DNA of 64,000 nucleotides, from contig NZ_AXAI01000009.1 in the NCBI RefSeq assembly GCF_000472425.1, positions 275,712 to 339,711 on the forward strand, read 5' to 3'. This DNA is from Bradyrhizobium sp. Tv2a-2. GTDB taxonomy: Bacteria > Pseudomonadota > Alphaproteobacteria > Rhizobiales > Xanthobacteraceae. Shown piece by piece: positions 56,364 through 63,713 of this stretch. The translations under genes were made by a program, and so were the position numbers. The first letter of the stretch is position 1; each line of letters starts with the position of its first letter. The notes under the pieces were generated by a model. That model was not told the DNA's origin, did not search any database, and saw only the letters and a list, made by a program, of their open reading frames with translations.

Positions 56364-58094
56364 TTATTTCTTCTTCAGCACGCTCTGCGGATTGAGATTG
56401 CCGATGCGGCCGCTTTCGCTTCCGGCGGCGGGATCGATCACTGCATTGATGAGCGTCGGCTTGCCAGAATCCATTGCCGCATTCACGGCGCGCTTGAGCT
56501 CGTCGGGCGAGGTGGCGTTGACGCCGACACCGCCGAACGCCTCCATCATCTTGTCGTAGCGCGCGCCCTTCACGAACACGGTGGTCGCGGGATCGGCGCC
56601 CGCAGAGTTGACGTCGGTGCCGCGATAGATGCCGTCATTGTTGAAGATGACGATGCAGATCGGGAGGTTGTAGCGGCAGATGGTCTCGACCTCCATGCCG
56701 GAGAAGCCGAAGGCGCTGTCGCCTTCCACCGCCAGCACCGGCTTGCCGGTCTCAATCGCTGCCGCAATCGCCGAGCCCATGCCGATGCCCATCACGCCCC
56801 AGGTGCCGACGTCGAGCCGCTTGCGCGGCTGATACATGTCGATCACGCCGCGCGCGAGGTCGAGCGTGTTGGCGCCTTCGTTGACCAGGATCGCGTCGGG
56901 TCGCTCCTTGATGATGGTGCGCAGCGCGCCGAGCGCGCCGTGATAGTCCATCGGCGACTTGTTGTTCATCAGCCGCGGCGCCATTTTGGCGACGTTCTCC
57001 TCGCGCTTGGCCTTTACCGCATCGACCCAGTCGGCGGGGGCGGTGGTCCCGCCACTGCCCATGGCCTCGATCAGCGCCGTGACGCAGGAGCCGATGTCGC
57101 CAACGAGAGGAGCTACGATTTCGACATTGGAGTCCATTTCCCTGGGCTCGATGTCGACCTGGATGAACTTCTTCGGGGCCTCGCCCCAGGTCTTGCCCTT
57201 GCCGTGCGACAGCAGCCAGTTGAGGCGCGCACCGATCAGCATGACGACGTCGGAATCCTTCAGCACCGTGGAGCGTGCGGCGCCCGCGCATTGCGGATGC
57301 GTGTCGGGCAACAGGCCCTTCGCCATGCTCATGGGCAGGAAGGGAATGCCGCTCTTTTCAACCAGCGTCTTGATGGCATCGTCGGCCTGGGCATAGGCCG
57401 CGCCCTTGCCAAGGATGATGAGGGGCCGTTTTGCGGCCTTGAGCACGTCGAGTGCGCGCTTCACCGCGGCAGGCGAGGGGATCTGCGCCGGTGCAGCATC
57501 GATCACCTTCACCAGCGATTTTGCGCCGGCCTCGGCATTGATTACCTGCGCGAACAGCTTTGCCGGCAGATCGAGATAGACGCCGCCGGGCCGGCCCGAT
57601 ACCGCGGCGCGAATGGCGCGCGCAAGGCCGATGCCGATGTCCTGGGCGTGCAACACGCGATAAGCCGCCTTGCAGAGCGGCTTTGCGATCGCAAGCTGGT
57701 CCATCTCCTCGTAGTCGCCCTGCTGCAGGTCGACGATCTCGCGTTCGGAAGAGCCGGAGATCAGGATCATCGGGAAACAATTGGTGGTCGCGTGGGCGAG
57801 CGCAGTGAGGCCGTTGAGGAAGCCCGGCGCGGAGACCGTGAGACAAACGCCTGGCTTCTTGGTCAGGAAGCCCGCGATCGCCGCCGCATAGCCCGCATTC
57901 TGCTCGTGACGGAAAGAGAGCACGCGGATGCCGGCAGCCTGCGCCATGCGGCCGAGGTCGGTGATCGGAATCCCCGGCACGTTGTAGATCGTCTCGATGC
58001 CGTTGAGCTTGAGCGCGTCGATGACGAGATGGAAGCCATCCGTCAGCTCTTGCTCGGCGCCCGATGCCTCGGTTTTCTGTGCAGTGTTGAGCAT
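56364..58094 (-). CDS. oxc: Oxalyl-CoA decarboxylase
   Basis: The 576-residue ThDP enzyme has the activating Glu64 in SFRHEQNAGYAAAIAG. The ThDP/Mg motif runs from EGDSAFGFSGMEVETICRYN to FNNDGIYRG. MDSNVEIVAPLVGDIGSC and GTWGVMGIGMGSAIAAA are as in known Oxc proteins, and the C-terminal residues (QSVLKKK) close over the active site in the family. It converts oxalyl-CoA to formyl-CoA and CO2. GGGAG lies seven bases before the ATG. It is the middle gene of gntR-oxc-frc. It is distinct from the ThDP enzyme at 13764-15398. Confidence 0.96.
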   Translation of the reverse strand: MLNTAQKTEASGAEQELTDGFHLVIDALKLNGIETIYNVPGIPITDLGRMAQAAGIRVLSFRHEQNAGYAAAIAGFLTKKPGVCLTVSAPGFLNGLTALAHATTNCFPMILISGSSEREIVDLQQGDYEEMDQLAIAKPLCKAAYRVLHAQDIGIGLARAIRAAVSGRPGGVYLDLPAKLFAQVINAEAGAKSLVKVIDAAPAQIPSPAAVKRALDVLKAAKRPLIILGKGAAYAQADDAIKTLVEKSGIPFLPMSMAKGLLPDTHPQCAGAARSTVLKDSDVVMLIGARLNWLLSHGKGKTWGEAPKKFIQVDIEPREMDSNVEIVAPLVGDIGSCVTALIEAMGSGGTTAPADWVDAVKAKREENVAKMAPRLMNNKSPMDYHGALGALRTIIKERPDAILVNEGANTLDLARGVIDMYQPRKRLDVGTWGVMGIGMGSAIAAAIETGKPVLAVEGDSAFGFSGMEVETICRYNLPICIVIFNNDGIYRGTDVNSAGADPATTVFVKGARYDKMMEAFGGVGVNATSPDELKRAVNAAMDSGKPTLINAVIDPAAGSESGRIGNLNPQSVLKKK

Positions 58095-58159
58095 GGGCTC
58101 GTCTCCCTGTTCGTCGCTTCTTGGCGACGTGTTGATCGTCTTCTGAAGATGTCAGCGGT

Positions 58160-58855
58160 TCAGCCAAACAGCTCCTGGCCATGCGCCTCGACGTAGGCGG
58201 CAAGGCCCAGCGTGTGGTCGCGCGCGCGTTTTTCGGCGAGTTCGGTGTCGCGCGCTTCCAGCGCTTCGATGATTCCGAGGTGTTCGGGCAGCGAGGCAGC
58301 TGTGCGTTCAGTGCGGCCAATGGTGAGCTGCCGGTAGCCGCGCACGTGCAGCAGGAGATCGTTGGTCAAATCGACCAGCACCGGCGATTCCGACAGCGAG
58401 ATCAGCGCCTGGTGGAAGGCGATGTTGGCGCGGGAATATTCGTCGATGTGGTCCTGCGGAAGGCGGTCCTTGCCGAAATCCTTGAAGACGTCACGCAGCG
58501 CCGAGATGTCTTTCTTGCTGGCGGTGGTGGTGATCAGCCGCGCGGCCATGCTCTCAAGCGCCGCCCAGGCGCGGATCATGTCGACGATCTCGCTCTTGGT
58601 CCGCCTCACCACCATGATGCCCCGGCGCGGCACGGTCTTCACGAAGCCGTCCTGCTCCAGCATCGCAATCGCCTCGCGGATCGGCGTGCGGCTGACGCCG
58701 AGCCGCTCCGACAGCGCCCGCTCGTCAAGCATCACGGGCTCCGGCGTCGCGTAGATATCCATCTTGAGGATCGCTTCCTTGAGCGCCTCATAGGCCTTGT
58801 TCTTGAAGCTGGTCTCCGGGGCAATCCTTACGATTGCGATGTCTGCATCCGCCAT
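58160..58855 (-). CDS. FCD-type GntR regulator of the oxalate genes
   Basis: The 231-residue protein has an N-terminal winged helix (DERALSERLGVSRTPIREAIAMLEQDGFV, with PRRGIMVV in the wing) and a C-terminal FCD helical ligand domain whose His/Asp metal residues are visible in the AHIAFHQAL-like segment (ANIAFHQALISL). The start at 58855 is proposed; a GTG at 58891 with a good GGGAGAGG upstream is an alternative. It heads the gntR-oxc-frc operon and is divergent from the CoA ligase. The inverted repeats in this cluster are probably its operators; the inducer could be oxalate, formate or an acyl-CoA. Confidence 0.9.
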   Translation of the reverse strand: MADADIAIVRIAPETSFKNKAYEALKEAILKMDIYATPEPVMLDERALSERLGVSRTPIREAIAMLEQDGFVKTVPRRGIMVVRRTKSEIVDMIRAWAALESMAARLITTTASKKDISALRDVFKDFGKDRLPQDHIDEYSRANIAFHQALISLSESPVLVDLTNDLLLHVRGYRQLTIGRTERTAASLPEHLGIIEALEARDTELAEKRARDHTLGLAAYVEAHGQELFG

Positions 58856-58943
58856 GGTCGGCGCCACCTTGGTTAGTTTCCTGATGGACACGACAAGCCC
58901 TCTCCCAGGGGAGATGTCTACTGGTATCTTCTCAGAATGTTTT

Positions 58944-58960
58944 TGGCATGCCAGATGCCA
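58944..58960 (-). promoter_or_regulatory. Inverted-repeat operator, site D (gntR side)
   Basis: TGGCAT-GCCAG-ATGCCA is a perfect match to both half-sites. It also contains the perfect 10-base palindrome TGGCATGCCA. It lies 89 bases upstream of the proposed gntR start (53 bases from the GTG alternative). Confidence 0.7.
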
Positions 58961-59025
58961 GCTTGTCAAGGCTGCTGGCTTTTTCAGCGTTTTCACACAA
59001 TGCCTTGTCTTGACAATCTCGTTTC

Positions 59026-59042
59026 TGGCATACCAAATGCCA
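59026..59042 (+). promoter_or_regulatory. Inverted-repeat operator, site E (CoA ligase side)
   Basis: TGGCAT-ACCAA-ATGCCA is a perfect match to both half-sites. It ends 26 bases before the start of the CoA-ligase gene, so binding there should block transcription or overlap the start point, as expected for repression. Confidence 0.7.
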
Positions 59043-59067
59043 TAAAAGGTGCCGTAGGAGGAAGCTG

Positions 59068-61197
59068 ATGTCCAGTGCCAAAGAAGCCGTCCGCAAGGTT
59101 CTTGATCAGGTCAAGGCGGACAAGCGCAACAGTCTGACCGCCCCGGAGGGCAAGCTGGTCTGCGATGCCTACGGCATCCCGGTGCCGAAAGAGGGGCTGG
59201 CGAAGTCGGCCGCTGAAGCCGCGAAGATCGCCGGCGACATGGGCTTTCCGGTGGTGATGAAGATCGTCTCGCCGGACATCCTGCACAAGACCGAAGCCGG
59301 CGGCGTCATGGTCGGCGTGAAGAATGCGGCCGAGGCCGAGAAGGCCCATGACACGATTCTCGCCAATGCGAAGAAATACAAGGCCGATGCCAAGATCGAG
59401 GGCATCCAGGTGCAGCAAATGCTGGCCGGCGGCACCGAGGTCATCGTCGGCTCCATCACCGACGGCTCGTTCGGCAAGCTCGTGGCCTTTGGCCTCGGCG
59501 GCGTGCTCGTCGAGGTCTTGAAGGACATCACGTTCCGCCTCGCGCCCGCGACGACGGAAGATGCGCTGTCGATGCTCGACGGCATCCAGGCGCATGAAAT
59601 GCTCAAAGGCGTGCGTGGCGGCGACCCGGTCAGCCGTGAGGCGCTTTCGGCTGTGATCGTGAAAGTGTCGCAGCTTGTCAGCGATTTCCCTGAAATCGTC
59701 GAACTCGACCTCAATCCGGTGTTCGCGACCAAGAAGGATGCGATCGCGGCCGACGTGCGCATCGTCGTCAATTTCGATTACAAGCCGCGCCCGGCGCCGC
59801 GTTCGAACGATGAAATCGTCACGGCCATGAACCGCATCATGCAGCCCAAGGCGGTCGCCGTGATCGGCGCCTCGTCCGAGGACGGCAAGATCGGCAACTC
59901 CGTGATGAAGAATCTCATCAATGGCGGCTACAAGGGCGAGATCTACCCGATCCACCCGAAGGCGGGCGAGATTCTCGGCTACAAGGCATACAAGAGCGTC
60001 ACCGAGGTCCCCGGCGTGATCGACGTCGCGGTGTTCGCGATCCCCGCCAAATTCGTCGCGGGCGCGCTCGCCGAATGCGGTGAGAAGAAGATTCCCGGCG
60101 CGGTGCTGATTCCCTCCGGCTTCGCCGAAGCGGGCCATCCCGAATTGCAGGACGAAATCGTTGAGGTCGGCAAGAAGTACAATATCCGCCTGATGGGGCC
60201 GAACATCTACGGCTTCTATTATACCCCCGCCAATCTCTGTGCGACGTTCTGCACGGCCTATGACGTCAAGGGCCATGCGGCGCTGTCGTCGCAATCCGGC
60301 GGCATCGGCATGGCGATCATCGGCTTCTCGCGCTCGGCGAAAATGGGTGTGTCCGCGATCGTCGGCCTCGGCAACAAGTCCGATATCGACGAGGACGATC
60401 TGCTCGCGTTCTTCGAGCAGGACCCCAACACGAACCTGATCGCCCAGCACTGCGAGGACCTGAAGGACGGCCGCGCCTTCGCGGAGGCCGCCAAGCGCGT
60501 CTCCAAGAAGAAGCCGGTGGTGGTCCTGAAGGCTGGTCGCACCTCGGCCGGCGCGAAGGCGGCGTCCTCGCATACCGGCGCGCTTGCCGGCAATGACAAG
60601 ATCTACGAGGACGTGTTCAGGCAGTCCGGCGTGATCCGGGCCCGCTCTCTGCGGCAGTTGCTCGAATTCGCCCGCGGCGTTCCGGTGCTGCCGACGCCGA
60701 AAGGCGAGAACGTGCTGATCATCACCGGCGCGGGCGGCTCGGGCGTCTTGCTCTCGGACTCGGTGGTCGACAACGGCTTGTCGCTGATGGCGATGCCGCC
60801 GGACCTCGATGCGGCCTTCCGCAAGTTCATCCCGCCGTTCGGCGCCGCCGGCAACCCCGTCGACATCACCGGTGGCGAGCCGCCGATCACCTATGTCAAC
60901 ACGGTCAAGCTCGGCCTGTCGGACGAGCGCATCCATGCGCTGATCCTCGGCTACTGGCACACCATCGTGACGCCACCCATGGTGTTCGCGCGCAACATGG
61001 TCGAAGTGAAGAAAGAGATGGAGGCGAAGGGCTTCGTAAAGCCGATAGTCGCCTCGCTCGCCGGCGACGTCGAGGTCGAGGAAGCCGCCGAATATCTGTA
61101 TCAGCACGGCATTCCGGCCTATGCCTACTCGACGGAACTGCCGGTCGAGGTGCTGGGTGCCAAGTACAAATGGGCGCGCGGCGCGGGCCTGCTGTAA
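59068..61197 (+). CDS. Fused ADP-forming acyl-CoA synthetase, oxalate-regulon member
   Basis: The 709-residue protein joins an N-terminal ATP-grasp (beta) part (about 1-235; MGFPVVMKIVSPDILHKTEAGG) to a CoA-binding domain (about 255-380; AVIGASSEDGKIGNSVMKNL) and a succinyl-CoA-synthetase-like alpha part. The phosphohistidine is expected in SSHTGALAGND (about residue 500). The beta-alpha order is reversed from many fused NDP-forming acetyl-CoA synthetases. It lies divergent from gntR with an operator at each side. It could activate oxalate with CoA, or make ATP from formyl-CoA or another acyl-CoA; the choice is open. A strong terminator follows. Confidence 0.88.
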   Translation: MSSAKEAVRKVLDQVKADKRNSLTAPEGKLVCDAYGIPVPKEGLAKSAAEAAKIAGDMGFPVVMKIVSPDILHKTEAGGVMVGVKNAAEAEKAHDTILANAKKYKADAKIEGIQVQQMLAGGTEVIVGSITDGSFGKLVAFGLGGVLVEVLKDITFRLAPATTEDALSMLDGIQAHEMLKGVRGGDPVSREALSAVIVKVSQLVSDFPEIVELDLNPVFATKKDAIAADVRIVVNFDYKPRPAPRSNDEIVTAMNRIMQPKAVAVIGASSEDGKIGNSVMKNLINGGYKGEIYPIHPKAGEILGYKAYKSVTEVPGVIDVAVFAIPAKFVAGALAECGEKKIPGAVLIPSGFAEAGHPELQDEIVEVGKKYNIRLMGPNIYGFYYTPANLCATFCTAYDVKGHAALSSQSGGIGMAIIGFSRSAKMGVSAIVGLGNKSDIDEDDLLAFFEQDPNTNLIAQHCEDLKDGRAFAEAAKRVSKKKPVVVLKAGRTSAGAKAASSHTGALAGNDKIYEDVFRQSGVIRARSLRQLLEFARGVPVLPTPKGENVLIITGAGGSGVLLSDSVVDNGLSLMAMPPDLDAAFRKFIPPFGAAGNPVDITGGEPPITYVNTVKLGLSDERIHALILGYWHTIVTPPMVFARNMVEVKKEMEAKGFVKPIVASLAGDVEVEEAAEYLYQHGIPAYAYSTELPVEVLGAKYKWARGAGLL

Positions 61198-61220
61198 GGC
61201 TTGGAATCTGCGCATCGAAC

Positions 61221-61250
61221 ATGCCGTCCGGTTTTCCGGGCGGCATTTTT
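61221..61250 (+). terminator. Intrinsic terminator of the CoA-ligase gene
   Basis: ATGCCGTCCGG pairs with CCGGGCGGCAT (one G-U type pair) across a 4-base T loop, followed by a T-run. It lies 24 bases past the stop codon. Confidence 0.85.
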
Positions 61251-61262
61251 GTTTGAGCAGGC

Positions 61263-61613
61263 TCAGGACGGCTCCCAGCGCCGCTCCCTCGCCCAATCGA
61301 GCAGCGCTGCCAGCGCAAAGCCGGCGATAGCGGCGAGTGCGTCGACCACAAAATCTTCCAGCCGCGCGTGACGGCCGGGGAACATTAACTGCAGGAGTTC
61401 GAGCGCGCCGATCAGGACCACTGACATGGCCATGGCAAGCCGCCGGTGCTTGGGATAGGCGAAGGCAAAGGCAAGCCCGACCAGCAGGAAGGCGAGGCTG
61501 TGGTCCGCGTCCTGGCCCAACATGGCATGCGGGCGCAAGGTCGGCGGTCCGAGCGTGAAAAAGGTGACAGCGGCGGCCAAGAGCCAGGCGCAGATGCGGA
61601 GAAGGATGGTCAT
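61263..61613 (-). CDS. VanZ-like membrane protein
   Basis: The 116-residue protein has four hydrophobic segments (LLRICAWLLAAAVTFFTLGP; DHSLAFLLVGLAFAFAY; LAMAMSVVLIGALELLQLMFPGR; VDALAAIAGFALAALLDW) and the VanZ-like order ELLQ-FPGRHARLEDFVVDALAA. The glutamate-rich loop between helices three and four is conserved in the family. GGAG lies before the ATG at 61613. Function in this family is unknown outside teicoplanin resistance. Convergent with the CoA ligase. Confidence 0.85.
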   Translation of the reverse strand: MTILLRICAWLLAAAVTFFTLGPPTLRPHAMLGQDADHSLAFLLVGLAFAFAYPKHRRLAMAMSVVLIGALELLQLMFPGRHARLEDFVVDALAAIAGFALAALLDWARERRWEPS

Positions 61614-61688
61614 CTCCGCTGCATAGCACAATTTCGGCCAAGCGCATGCGTTGCGCGCGCTTTCAGATATCCGTGTAGTAAACGAGGG

Positions 61689-62291
61689 TTACAGCGGCTG
61701 CCGCACGTTAAGTCCCAGCATGAAACGTTCGCGGATCTGCACGGGATCCCGCCGCGTGGTTCCAACGCCGGGCTTGTCGTCGATGCGGACCCCGATCAGC
61801 GTGGGTCCGGTTGCCGCCAGTGCTTGATCGATCAGGCGCTCGAAATCCTCCTCGTCCGCGGCCCAGGCGCTGCCGGCAAGGCCGCTGGCTGCGGCAATTG
61901 CCACGATATCGGCGACCTGTGCCGCCGGCGTCGGCTGCGCGCCGGTAATCTGATAGATGCCGTTGTCCATGACCACCATGGTGAGATTTTTCGGCGAAAG
62001 TGCCGCGATGGTTGTGAGAGAGCCGAGCTGCATCAGCAGCGACCCGTCGCCCTCCAGCGCAAAGACCCGCCGCTCTGGCTGGGCCAATGCCACCCCGAGC
62101 GCGATCGGAAAGCCGAGCCCCATGCTGCCCAGCATGTAGAAATTCTGCGGCCGGTGGCCGGCCGCCCACAGGTCGAAATTGGTGTTGCCGATGCCGCCGA
62201 TCACGGCCTCTTCGTGCTTCAGCTTCTTGACCAGCCGCGAGGTGAGGTCAAAGCGGTTCATCACCTTGGTGTTGCGCATCGTTGTGCTCAT
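61689..62291 (-). CDS. ThDP decarboxylase beta subunit, sulfopyruvate decarboxylase ComE-like
   Basis: The 200-residue protein is a free-standing PP domain: GSMGLGFPIALGVALAQPERRVFALEGDGSLLMQ carries the GDG of the ThDP motif, and VVMDNGIYQITG supplies its Asn. IGGIGNTNFDLWAAG and IRERFMLGL are typical of ComE/phosphonopyruvate decarboxylase-type subunits. The start is uncertain: an ATG at 62291, or a GTG at 62303 that overlaps the alpha-subunit stop. With the alpha subunit it should decarboxylate a 3-substituted pyruvate (sulfopyruvate or phosphonopyruvate). Confidence 0.85.
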   Translation of the reverse strand: MSTTMRNTKVMNRFDLTSRLVKKLKHEEAVIGGIGNTNFDLWAAGHRPQNFYMLGSMGLGFPIALGVALAQPERRVFALEGDGSLLMQLGSLTTIAALSPKNLTMVVMDNGIYQITGAQPTPAAQVADIVAIAAASGLAGSAWAADEEDFERLIDQALAATGPTLIGVRIDDKPGVGTTRRDPVQIRERFMLGLNVRQPL

Positions 62292-62299
62292 GGTTTCGC

Positions 62300-62902
62300 T
62301 CACTTGTCGAACACCTTGCCGCCGGTCAAAAGCGGCGAGAGGATCAGCGCCACCGGTGCCTGCGTGGTCACGGCCTGCTTGATGGAGCGGTCGACGATGA
62401 ACTCGAGTTCGTCGAGCCGGGTGATGGTGTGGTGCTCCATGGCGAGCGAGTCCAGGACCGGTCGCATGGTGCGGCACACCAGCGACTGGCCATAGTTGAA
62501 CTCGCCGAGCGTGCCGCGCTCGGACACGATCATGATCAGCGGGATCTGGTAGGGGATGGCGAGCGACGCCAGCACATTGGCCAGCGTCGCAAAGCCCGAG
62601 GTCTGCATCAGCACCGCGCCGCGCACGCCGCCCATCCAGGCTCCGGAGACGATGCCGACGGCTTCCTCCTCGCGCGCGGCCGCAAAGGTTGTGAAGAAGG
62701 GATCGGCATGCAGGCTCTTGATCAGCGTCGTCAGCACGCGATCGGGAACGTAGGGAATGATGCGGATGTCGTTGCGCTTGAGCGTGTCCAGCACGATGCC
62801 GTGCCAGGTCTTTTCTGACGGCGTCTTTTCTGACGGCGTCTTCTCTGACGGCGTCTTTTCCTCGCGCATCTGGTGTGAGGTTTTTTCCTGCGCGACCGTC
62901 AT
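62300..62902 (-). CDS. ThDP decarboxylase alpha subunit, sulfopyruvate decarboxylase ComD-like
   Basis: The 200-residue protein is a free-standing PYR domain: the activating glutamate lies in FAAAREEEAVGIVSGAWMGG, and AVLMQTSGFATLANVLASLA with PLIMIVSERGTLGEFNYGQ are typical of ComD-type subunits. The N-terminus carries three tandem copies of KTPSE (about residues 16-30), encoded by a 15-base repeat. Its stop is four bases from, or overlapping, the beta-subunit start. The two subunits form one ThDP enzyme. Substrate is inferred, not shown. Confidence 0.85.
   Translation of the reverse strand: MTVAQEKTSHQMREEKTPSEKTPSEKTPSEKTWHGIVLDTLKRNDIRIIPYVPDRVLTTLIKSLHADPFFTTFAAAREEEAVGIVSGAWMGGVRGAVLMQTSGFATLANVLASLAIPYQIPLIMIVSERGTLGEFNYGQSLVCRTMRPVLDSLAMEHHTITRLDELEFIVDRSIKQAVTTQAPVALILSPLLTGGKVFDK
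62808..62861. repeat. 15-base tandem repeat inside the ThDP alpha-subunit gene
   Basis: The unit GTCTTTTCTGACGGC occurs at 62808-62822 and 62823-62837 without change and at 62838-62852 with one change, followed by nine bases of a fourth copy. It encodes the KTPSE repeats in frame. Its unit is a multiple of three, so copy-number change alters length but not frame. Confidence 0.92.
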
Positions 62903-63105
62903 GCCGTCCTCCCTTTATTCCCTTATTGGCCGGGACGACGTTGGTCGCCTCGCGCCGTCGAAACTTGACGCTCCTTCTGCGATTGTCAACATGCTCCCGC
63001 TGCATCGCGACCTGCGCGATTGCGACAATGTCGCAAGCCGTGATCCGTGCGATAAGGACGAGAACAGCAAGCAAGAGAACCGGGCAGGGGAGGCTAATCG
63101 GATCG

Positions 63106-63713
63106 ATGACCGTCAACAACAAGCGCGTTTTCTACGTCAAATACCTTGCCCATCCGATCTATGCCGAGACGCTGCGCGCGCGGGCCGACGTGCGGCTCGA
63201 CCGGCTGGAGAATGAGAGTGCCGAGGAGGTCTACGCGCCGATCCTGCGTGAGGCTCATGCCTATCAGATCGGTGCGGCGCGCGACGAGCTCGCGCCCCAC
63301 TTCCATGCTCATGCCGACCTGCTGCGGCGCGCGCCCAACCTTCTGATCGTTTCCTCCAACGGAGCCGGCTTCGATCCCGTCGACGTCGAGGCGTGTACGG
63401 CGGCCGGCGTGCTCGTGGTCAATCAGTCCGGCGGCAATGCGCATTCGGTCGCCGAGCACGCGCTCGGCATGATGCTGACGCTGTCCAAGCGCATCATCGA
63501 CTCCGACCGCAGGCTGCGCCGTGATCGCGACGTCAACCGCAACGACCTGATCGGCAACGAGGTGCAGGGCCGCACCATCGGTATCGTCGGCATCGGCAAT
63601 GTCGGCCGGCGTATCGCCGAACTCTGCAAGGGCCTGCTGGGGATGCGGGTGCTGGCCTACGATCCCTACCTTTCGCGCGAGGACATCGCAGCGCGCGGAG
63701 CCGAAAAGGTAGA
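63106..63713 (+). pseudogene. 2-hydroxyacid dehydrogenase truncated by IS481-type insertion
   Basis: About 203 codons remain of a D-isomer-specific 2-hydroxyacid dehydrogenase (usual length about 320-340). The start MTVNNKRVFYVKYLAHPIYAE, the NAD-binding GIVGIGNVGRRIAELCKG and the VVNQSGGNAHSVAEHALGMML segment are intact. After KVD at 63713 the frame enters insertion-sequence DNA and runs to a stop at 63846, adding about 44 foreign residues. The catalytic His and the end of the catalytic domain are missing, so activity is unlikely. It is divergent from the ThDP decarboxylase genes. Confidence 0.88.

Noticed and set aside
62808..62861. Tandem repeat as a phase-variable switch
   Set aside because: The unit is 15 bases, so copy-number change keeps the reading frame and cannot switch the gene off.
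61689..63122. A single 477-codon frame covering both ThDP decarboxylase genes
   Set aside because: Only its last 200 codons are a real protein (the beta subunit). The upstream part is an out-of-frame reading of the alpha-subunit gene.
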